A stretch of 5,330 nt of DNA from assembly GCA_003454415.1 (NCBI GenBank), contig DMKG01000004.1:1382-6711 (forward strand). The letters run 5' to 3'. A program made the translations under genes and the position numbers. Positions 1 through 5,330 of this stretch are shown here, one piece after another (the first letter of the stretch is position 1; each line of letters starts with the position of its first letter). The notes below the pieces were generated by a model that made no database searches, was not told where the DNA came from, and worked only from the letters and a program-made list of their open reading frames with translations. The stretch is from Alphaproteobacteria bacterium (GTDB lineage Bacteria; Pseudomonadota; Alphaproteobacteria; UBA11222).

Positions 1-2424
1 CGATTTCGGCGTCATGATGATCAGCGGTTTACGGAAATTCCGGTGCAACTGGCGGCGCAGGATATGGAAATAATTGGCGGGCGTGGTGCAGTTCGCGACC
101 TGGATATTGTCTTCGGCGCAGAGTTGCAGGTAACGCTCCAGCCTTGCGGAGGAATGTTCCGGCCCCTGCCCCTCATAACCATGGGGCAGCAGCATGACAA
201 GACCCCCCATACGCAGCCATTTGCTTTCGCCGCTGGCGATGAACTGATCGATGATCACCTGCGCGCCATTGGCGAAATCGCCGAACTGCGCCTCCCATAT
301 CACCAGCGCATCGGGATCCGCCAGCGAATAGCCATATTCGAACCCCAGCACCGCAAATTCCGACAGCATGCTGTCGACGACCTCGAATCGCGCCTGTTTT
401 TCCCGGATATGATTGAGTGGGATATATCGCTCCTCCGTCTCCTGATCGATCAGGACGGAATGACGCTGGCTGAATGTGCCGCGGGCGGAATCCTGGCCCA
501 CCAGCCGCACCCGGTGCCCTTCGAGAAGGAGCGATCCGAACGCCATCGCTTCCGCCGTCGCCCAGTCGAATCCTTTTCCTGTGGCGAACATCTCCGCCTT
601 CGCCTTCAGAAGGCGCTGAATGGTCCGGTGCACATTGTGACCGGAGGGAGCGGTGGTCAGCGGACCGGCGATGGCCGACAGCATGCTCTTGTTTACCGCC
701 GTCTCACCGCGCCGGACGCCGCCCCTGGCGGTCTCCAGCCCCAGCCACTTTCCGCCCAGCCAGTCGGCCTTTTCCGGTTTGAAATTGGCGGCTGACTGAA
801 ACTGCGTTTCGAGAAACCCGCGGAACTGATCCTCCATTTCCACATACTCGGTTTCGGTAATGACGCCTTCATCTATCAGCCGCCGGGAATATTGCTTCAG
901 AACGGTGGGATGATTACGGATCAGCTTGTACATCAGCGGCTGGGTGAAGGACGGCTCATCACCCTCATTATGCCCATGCCTGCGGTAACAGAACATGTCC
1001 ACGACCACATCCTTGTGGAAGGTCTGGCGGTATTCGGTGGCGAGGCGCGCGGCGAAGACGACGGCTTCCGGATCGTCGCCATTGACGTGCAGGATCGGCG
1101 CCTGCACCATTTTCGCCACGTCAGACGGGTAGGGCGAGGAGCGGCTGGCGTGGGGAGCGGTGGTGAAGCCGATCTGGTTGTTGACGATTACATGGATCGT
1201 GCCGCCAGTGCGGTGACCTTTCAGACCGGAAAGTCCGAAGCACTCCGCAACGACGCCCTGACCGGCGAACGCCGCATCCCCGTGCATCAGCAGCGGCAGG
1301 ACCGCTTCAAAACCGCTTTCATAGGCTTCCTGCTTGGCCCGCGCCTTGCCCAGCACCACGGGATTGACCGCCTCCAGATGGGACGGATTCGCCGTCAGCG
1401 ACAGATGCACCAGATTACCGTCGAACTCCCGGTCCGCGGAAGCGCCCAGGTGATATTTCACATCGCCTGACCCCTGCACGTCCAGCGGGGTCGAGGAGCC
1501 GCCATGGAATTCGTTGAAAACCCCCTGATAAGGTTTCTGCATCACGCTGGTCAGCACATTGAGCCGGCCGCGATGGGGCATGCCGATGACGATTTCCTTT
1601 ATTCCCATTGCTCCGCCGCGCTTGATGATCTGTTCGATAGCGGCGATCAGGGATTCCCCTCCATCCAGGCCGAAACGCTTGGTGCCGGTGTATTTTTTCG
1701 CCAGAAACCCTTCGAAAAGCTCCGCCTCCATCACCTTGCGCAGAATTGCGCGCTTGCCTTCCTTCGTGAAGCTGATTTCCTTGTCGGCGCCTTCGAAGCG
1801 CTCCTGAATCCACAGCCGTTCCTGCGTATTGGCTATATGCATGTACTCAACGGCGATCATCCCGCAATAGGCCTTGCGGACGATCTCCAGAATCTGCCGG
1901 ACAGTGGCCGTTTCCAGGCCCAGTAGACCATTGATGAAAATCGGCCTGTCCATGTCGTCTTCGCCAAATCCATAGGCTTCCGGCGTCAGTTCTGGATGCT
2001 CTTCGAATTTCACAAGCCCAAGGGGATCGAGATTCGCCTGCAGGTGTCCGCGAATGCGGTAGGCGCGGATCAGCATGATGGCGCGGATGGAATCACTGGC
2101 GCTCGCGTGAATTTCCTCCTTCGCCGCCCCCGGCGTCAGAGCTTCTATTTTCGCGGTGATCCCGGATTCCAGCGCCGCCCAGTTGCCGTCCAGCGCACTG
2201 ACCAGCTCCCCATTGGCGACCTGAGGCCAGTCCTTGCGCGCCCATGCGGGGTGCGCGCCGCCGGCGCCCGTATCGCCAAGTCCCGCGAAATACTGCCGCC
2301 AGCTTGGGTCGACAGAGTCCGGATTGGCCAGATAATCTGTATAAAGCTTTTCTATGAACGCGCCATTTGCGCCAAAAAGAAAAGAGCTTTGCTCCAGCGC
2401 CGTTGTTTTGTTTTCGCCTGCCAT
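1..2424 (-). CDS. sucA: 2-oxoglutarate dehydrogenase E1 component (5' part; C-terminus off the left edge)
   Basis: Thiamine-diphosphate-dependent E1 of the 2-oxoglutarate dehydrogenase complex; it decarboxylates 2-oxoglutarate and passes the succinyl group to lipoyl-SucB. Codon-by-codon reading gives 808 residues with no stop or frameshift down to base 1. E. coli SucA has 933 residues, so roughly the last 130-190 are missing. The N-terminal E1o segment includes FLFGANGAFIEKLY (15-28) and PSWRQYF (40-46). Active-site landmarks are GMPHRGRL (281-288, His284), GDVKYHLG (320-327, His325), the ThDP/Mg motif HGDAAFAG (381-388) with VNNQIGF (414-420), and YRRHGHNEGDEPS (480-492). The transketolase-like pyrimidine domain has GQDSAR (643-648), GTFSQRH (649-655), GFEYGYS (694-700), WEAQFGDF (710-717), HGYEGQGPEHSSAR (748-761) and RKPLIIMTPKS at the edge. 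The start at 2424 (MAGENKTTALEQ) is preferred; an in-frame ATG at 2466 is possible. It sits 46 bases after sucD, in the same operon. sucB probably follows outside the window. Confidence 0.97.
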   Translation of the reverse strand, partial: MAGENKTTALEQSSFLFGANGAFIEKLYTDYLANPDSVDPSWRQYFAGLGDTGAGGAHPAWARKDWPQVANGELVSALDGNWAALESGITAKIEALTPGAAKEEIHASASDSIRAIMLIRAYRIRGHLQANLDPLGLVKFEEHPELTPEAYGFGEDDMDRPIFINGLLGLETATVRQILEIVRKAYCGMIAVEYMHIANTQERLWIQERFEGADKEISFTKEGKRAILRKVMEAELFEGFLAKKYTGTKRFGLDGGESLIAAIEQIIKRGGAMGIKEIVIGMPHRGRLNVLTSVMQKPYQGVFNEFHGGSSTPLDVQGSGDVKYHLGASADREFDGNLVHLSLTANPSHLEAVNPVVLGKARAKQEAYESGFEAVLPLLMHGDAAFAGQGVVAECFGLSGLKGHRTGGTIHVIVNNQIGFTTAPHASRSSPYPSDVAKMVQAPILHVNGDDPEAVVFAARLATEYRQTFHKDVVVDMFCYRRHGHNEGDEPSFTQPLMYKLIRNHPTVLKQYSRRLIDEGVITETEYVEMEDQFRGFLETQFQSAANFKPEKADWLGGKWLGLETARGGVRRGETAVNKSMLSAIAGPLTTAPSGHNVHRTIQRLLKAKAEMFATGKGFDWATAEAMAFGSLLLEGHRVRLVGQDSARGTFSQRHSVLIDQETEERYIPLNHIREKQARFEVVDSMLSEFAVLGFEYGYSLADPDALVIWEAQFGDFANGAQVIIDQFIASGESKWLRMGGLVMLLPHGYEGQGPEHSSARLERYLQLCAEDNIQVANCTTPANYFHILRRQLHRNFRKPLIIMTPKS

Positions 2425-2470
2425 GATCTCCCGGGCGGGGGTATCCGCCCTCCTTCTTCCGTTCATCCTG
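2425..2470 (-). promoter_or_regulatory. sucD-sucA junction: Shine-Dalgarno and hairpin before the sucA start
   Basis: In this 46-base gap the strongest Shine-Dalgarno match, AAGGAGG (2455-2449), lies about 24 bases from the sucA ATG at 2424, too far for direct use. Between them GGGCGG (2450-2445) and CCGCCC (2438-2433) form a perfect 6-bp GC stem with a 6-base loop. If folded, this stem leaves AAGGA only about 8 bases (GGGAGATC) from the ATG. The nearer GGGAG has only three bases of spacing. An in-frame ATG at 2466 would add 14 residues but has no usable Shine-Dalgarno. No U-run follows the stem, so it is not an intrinsic terminator. The stem is seen in the sequence; a role in start selection is inferred. 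Confidence 0.45.
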
Positions 2471-3349
2471 TTATGCGTCCAATACCTGTTTCAGGGTGAC
2501 GCCCAGCGCGGCGGGGGAATCCGAAACCGTGATCCCCGCGCTGCGCATGGCTTCGATCTTGTTTTCCGCGCCGCCCTTGCCGCCGCCGGAAATGATGGCT
2601 CCTGCATGGCCCATGCGCCGCCCAGGGGGGGCGGTGCGCCCGGCGATGAACCCCACCATGGGCTTCTTGATTTTCGACCGCTTCAGAAATTCCGCCGCCT
2701 CTTCTTCACCCGATCCGCCGATTTCGCCGATCATGATGATGGACCGGGTTTCCGGGTCGGCCAGAAACATTTCCAGGCAGTCGATGAAATTCGTGCCCGC
2801 CACAGGATCGCCGCCAATTCCGATGCAGGTGGACTGGCCAAGACCGGCGGCGGTGGTTTGCGCCACCGCCTCATAGGTCAGCGTGCCTGAGCGCGAGACG
2901 ATCCCGACGCTGCCGCGCCGGTGGATATGCCCCGGCATGATGCCGATCTTGCATTCATCAGGGGTGATGACGCCCGGACAGTTGGGGCCGATGAGACGGG
3001 ATTTCGATCCCGCGAGGGTGCGTTTGACCCGGACCATATCCAGCACGGGAATGCCTTCGGTGATGGCGACGATCAGCGGCAGTTCCGCGTCGATCGCCTC
3101 CAGGATCGCGTCGGCGGCGAAGGCGGGGGGAACGTAAATGACGCTGGCGGTCGCGCCGGTTTTGGAGACCGCCTCGGAGACCGTATCGAAAACGGGCAGA
3201 TTGATGTGTTTCATGCCGCCGCGGCCAGGCGTGACCCCGCCGACCATTCTGGTGCCATAGGCCAGCGCCTGTTCAGAATGAAACGTACCCTGCGCCCCCG
3301 TAAACCCCTGACAGATGACCTTGGTGTTTCTGTCAACGAGGACAGCCAT
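2471..3349 (-). CDS. sucD: Succinyl-CoA synthetase, alpha subunit
   Basis: Alpha subunit of succinyl-CoA synthetase; it binds CoA and carries the phosphorylated histidine that relays phosphate between succinyl phosphate and the nucleotide on SucC. It has 292 residues (E. coli SucD is 289). The N-terminal CoA-binding Rossmann domain begins [20 protein letters not shown] and continues with GTFHSEQ (21-27) and GGVTPGRGG (37-45). IYVPPAF (71-77), ITEGIP (96-101) and [10 protein letters not shown] (121-130) follow. The ligase domain has [10 protein letters not shown] (151-160), GIGGDP (177-182), MIGEIGG (206-212), whose Glu209 should contact the active-site His, and [10 protein letters not shown] (243-252), with the phospho-histidine at 248. 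The following loop reads SGGGKGG (254-260), apparently one glycine more than the SGGKGG I expect from relatives. Start 3349 is supported by AAGGAG seven bases upstream and the one-base overlap with sucC; stop is TAA at 2473-2471. Function is secure. Confidence 0.98.
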   Translation of the reverse strand: MAVLVDRNTKVICQGFTGAQGTFHSEQALAYGTRMVGGVTPGRGGMKHINLPVFDTVSEAVSKTGATASVIYVPPAFAADAILEAIDAELPLIVAITEGIPVLDMVRVKRTLAGSKSRLIGPNCPGVITPDECKIGIMPGHIHRRGSVGIVSRSGTLTYEAVAQTTAAGLGQSTCIGIGGDPVAGTNFIDCLEMFLADPETRSIIMIGEIGGSGEEEAAEFLKRSKIKKPMVGFIAGRTAPPGRRMGHAGAIISGGGKGGAENKIEAMRSAGITVSDSPAALGVTLKQVLDA

Positions 3350-4521
3350 CAGTTTGCTCCTTTTTTCACCGCAGCGACTATTTTTTCCGCCGCTTCGCCC
3401 AATTCATGGGCGGATAGAATGGTCAGTCCCGATTCATCGAGAATTTTTTGTCCCAACTCGACATTGGTGCCTTCCAGCCGGACCACCAGCGGAACCGACA
3501 GCCGCACATCCCTGGCCGCCGCCACGATGCCCTCGGCGATGACGTCGCAACGCAGAATTCCGCCGAAAATATTGACCAGAATGGCTTTCACATTGGGATC
3601 GCGCAGAATGATCTTGAAAGCCTCCGTGACTTTTTCCTTGTCGGCGCCGCCACCCACGTCCAGAAAATTGGCGGGCGAGCCGCCACAGAACTGGATGATG
3701 TCCATCGTCGCCATTGCAAGACCCGCGCCATTCACCAGGCACCCGATCTCGCCATCCAGCTTGACGTAATTCAGATCGCGTTTGGACGCCTCCAGCTCCA
3801 CCGGGTCTTCTTCGGCAGCATCGCGCAGGCCCGCAATTTCCGGATGACGGAACAGCGCGTTATCATCAAAATTCAGTTTGGCGTCGAGGCAGATGAGATT
3901 GTCCTGCCGGTCCACCACCAGGGGATTGATTTCGATCAGGCTGGCGTCGGTTTCCTGAAATGCATGATAGATGCGCTCGACCAGTTCCTGACACTGACGG
4001 GCCAGATCAAGATCGAGCCCGAGGGCGAAGGCGATCCGCCGTCCATGATGCGGCTGCACGCCGGAGGCGGGCTCAACCGTCAGGGTAAAGATTTTTTCCG
4101 GGGTGCGGGCGGCGACTTCCTCGATATCCATTCCGCCTTCGGTGGAGGCGATGAAGGCGATGCGCGAAGTGGCCCGGTCCACCAGACAGGCGAGATAGAG
4201 TTCGCGCTCGATCTCGCAGCCCTGTTCCACATAGATGCGGTGCACAACCTTTCCTGCAGGGCCGGTCTGCGGCGTCACCAGGGTCATGCCCAGCATCTGT
4301 TCGGCTTCCGCGTTCAGCTGCGAGATGGATTTGACCACCTTGATCCCGCCGCCCTTGCCGCGGCCGCCCGCATGGATTTGCGCTTTCAGCACCCAGTTTT
4401 TGGCGCGCAGCGCATTCGCGACCTTCACCGCCTCGTCAGGGGTGAACGCCACGCCGCCGCGCGGCACAGGAATGCCAAAAGTTTTGAGAACCTGTTTTGC
4501 CTGATATTCGTGAATATTCAT
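3349..4521 (-). CDS. sucC: Succinyl-CoA synthetase (ADP/GDP-forming), beta subunit
   Basis: Beta subunit of succinyl-CoA synthetase (succinate-CoA ligase), the cytoplasmic TCA enzyme that converts succinyl-CoA, phosphate and ADP or GDP to succinate, CoA and ATP or GTP. It works as a complex with SucD. It has 390 residues, close to the E. coli length of 388. The protein opens with the family signature MNIHEYQAK, which fixes the start at 4521 despite a poor Shine-Dalgarno. The N-terminal ATP-grasp domain shows [14 protein letters not shown] (46-59, nucleotide-binding loop), [10 protein letters not shown] (101-110) and EINPLVVD (197-204) with the conserved Asn199, then [10 protein letters not shown] (211-220), where Asp213 is expected to bind Mg. 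The C-terminal ligase-CoA domain shows [12 protein letters not shown] (263-274), FLDVGGGA (286-293), [10 protein letters not shown] (317-326) and [10 protein letters not shown] (348-357). The stop TGA (3351-3349) shares its A with the sucD ATG, which implies coupled translation and 1:1 subunit output. ATP versus GTP preference cannot be read from the sequence by eye. Confidence 0.98.
   Translation of the reverse strand: MNIHEYQAKQVLKTFGIPVPRGGVAFTPDEAVKVANALRAKNWVLKAQIHAGGRGKGGGIKVVKSISQLNAEAEQMLGMTLVTPQTGPAGKVVHRIYVEQGCEIERELYLACLVDRATSRIAFIASTEGGMDIEEVAARTPEKIFTLTVEPASGVQPHHGRRIAFALGLDLDLARQCQELVERIYHAFQETDASLIEINPLVVDRQDNLICLDAKLNFDDNALFRHPEIAGLRDAAEEDPVELEASKRDLNYVKLDGEIGCLVNGAGLAMATMDIIQFCGGSPANFLDVGGGADKEKVTEAFKIILRDPNVKAILVNIFGGILRCDVIAEGIVAAARDVRLSVPLVVRLEGTNVELGQKILDESGLTILSAHELGEAAEKIVAAVKKGAN
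3357..3362 (-). promoter_or_regulatory. Ribosome binding site of sucD, inside the sucC 3' end
   Basis: AAGGAG on the minus strand, seven bases before the sucD ATG (3349-3347). It lies within the last codons of sucC and, with the TGATG overlap, fixes the sucD start and suggests translation re-initiation. Confidence 0.85.
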
Positions 4522-4571
4522 GCCGCGAGGGGTCCCGTATGAAATGAGTGGCCAAACAAATCTTTCCGTCG

Positions 4572-4610
4572 CCCCGCCGGCCTTCGGCCGTGACAGCCGC
4601 CTTCACGGGG
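4572..4610 (-). promoter_or_regulatory. Possible branched RNA fold in the sucC leader
   Basis: Read on the minus strand, CCCCG (4610-4606) can pair with CGGGG (4576-4572) as an outer stem. Inside it, GTGA (4606-4603) can pair with TCAC (4594-4591 side: TGA/TCA core at 4605-4603 and 4593-4591), or extended as CCGTGA/TCACGG at 4608-4603 and 4593-4588. CGGCC (4590-4586) can pair with GGCCG (4582-4578) around a GAA loop. The extended versions share bases, so they are alternatives; the shorter stems could coexist as a three-way junction. The downstream GGACCCC repeat near the sucC start offers a competing partner for the GGGG strand. The base pairing is seen by eye. Function is inference, and GC-rich sequence forms such stems by chance fairly often. 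It does not match any named RNA family I can recognise. Confidence 0.3.
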
Positions 4611-4633
4611 TCCTGATGCTCAAGCGCCCTCTC

Positions 4634-4665
4634 AAAATACCCCTGGTCATCCATGGGCCAGTCAA
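4634..4665 (-). promoter_or_regulatory. Weak promoter-like sequence upstream of sucC
   Basis: Minus-strand TTGACT (4665-4660) matches the -35 consensus TTGACA at five of six positions. The best -10 candidate, TATTTT (4639-4634), matches TATAAT at four of six but sits 20 bases away, longer than the preferred 17. An internal promoter would allow sucCDA to be expressed separately from mdh, and the long leader leaves room for one. The poor spacing makes this a tentative call. Confidence 0.2.
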
Positions 4666-4697
4666 CCTACCCATAGAAGTTTAACGTTTCGTTTCCC

Positions 4698-5330
<633 letters not shown>

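Larger units (their letters stand above)
4522..4697 (-). other. mdh-sucC intergenic leader, 176 bases
   Basis: This is the only sizeable non-coding stretch in the window. It separates mdh from sucC, whereas the other junctions are 46 bases or an overlap. It contains a GC-rich potential branched fold (4572-4610), a weak promoter-like sequence (4634-4665) and a 7-base direct repeat, GGACCCC on the minus strand, at 4613-4607 and 4535-4529. The second copy lies just upstream of the sucC start. No clear Shine-Dalgarno sequence precedes that start: the closest purine run, GGGA, ends 13 bases before the ATG. There is no stem followed by a U-run, so I see no intrinsic terminator and mdh transcripts could read through into sucC. 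An overlapping reading frame (4654-4436) was considered and rejected as a gene. Confidence 0.6.

Noticed and set aside
43..795. 250-codon plus-strand open frame (and others such as 892-1470, 1504-1926 and 2921-3769) opposite sucA and sucD
   Set aside because: All lie opposite conserved minus-strand coding sequence read without interruption. They have composition typical of antisense frames and no recognisable domain.
2433..2450. GC hairpin after sucD as an intrinsic terminator
   Set aside because: The stem is followed by GGGAGATCATG, not a U-run, and sucA starts immediately after. A terminator here would cut the operon.
3448..4542. 364-codon open frame on the plus strand antisense to almost all of sucC
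   Set aside because: It is the mirror of sucC, which has every family motif on the other strand. Long antisense frames are expected opposite GC-biased coding DNA, and its translation resembles no family I know.
4578..4590. CGGCC-GAA-GGCCG stem as a terminator downstream of mdh
   Set aside because: The sequence after it is GC-rich (GCGGGGCGACGG) with no U-tract, and it sits over 100 bases from the mdh stop.
4436..4654. 72-codon minus-strand frame starting in the mdh-sucC leader and running into sucC, as a possible leader peptide
   Set aside because: It has no Shine-Dalgarno at usable spacing, it overlaps sucC out of frame by 86 bases, and its product shows no recognisable motif. Conservation in relatives would be needed to revive it.

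Overview
The window is a stretch of a tricarboxylic acid (TCA) cycle operon read entirely on the minus strand, in the order mdh (3' part) > sucC > sucD > sucA (5' part). All four products were recognised from family motifs in their translations. The gene order mdh-sucC-sucD-sucA and the lactate-dehydrogenase-like type of malate dehydrogenase are the pattern familiar from Alphaproteobacteria. Moderately high GC and G/C-rich third codon positions agree with this. I would not name a genus from this sequence.

Layout from right to left, in the direction of transcription. 5330-4698 is the C-terminal two thirds of malate dehydrogenase, with its N-terminus beyond the right edge. 4697-4522 is a 176-base leader with no convincing gene; it can fold into a GC-rich branched structure and contains a doubtful promoter-like sequence. 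4521-3349 is complete sucC (succinyl-CoA synthetase beta). 3349-2471 is complete sucD (alpha subunit), overlapping sucC by one base in a TGATG junction with a strong internal ribosome binding site. 2470-2425 is a 46-base gap holding a small GC hairpin between a strong Shine-Dalgarno-like sequence and the next start codon. 2424-1 is the first 808 codons of sucA (2-oxoglutarate dehydrogenase E1), open through the left edge. Its C-terminus, and probably sucB, lie outside the window.

Together the genes catalyse consecutive or nearby TCA steps. SucA, with SucB and Lpd, makes succinyl-CoA from 2-oxoglutarate. SucCD converts succinyl-CoA to succinate with formation of ATP or GTP. Mdh oxidises malate to oxaloacetate. 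The window is core metabolism: I found no mobile element, CRISPR array, tRNA, rRNA or accessory system. The points worth a second look are the two non-coding junctions (upstream of sucC and of sucA) and an apparent one-glycine expansion in SucD. No new biological system is claimed.
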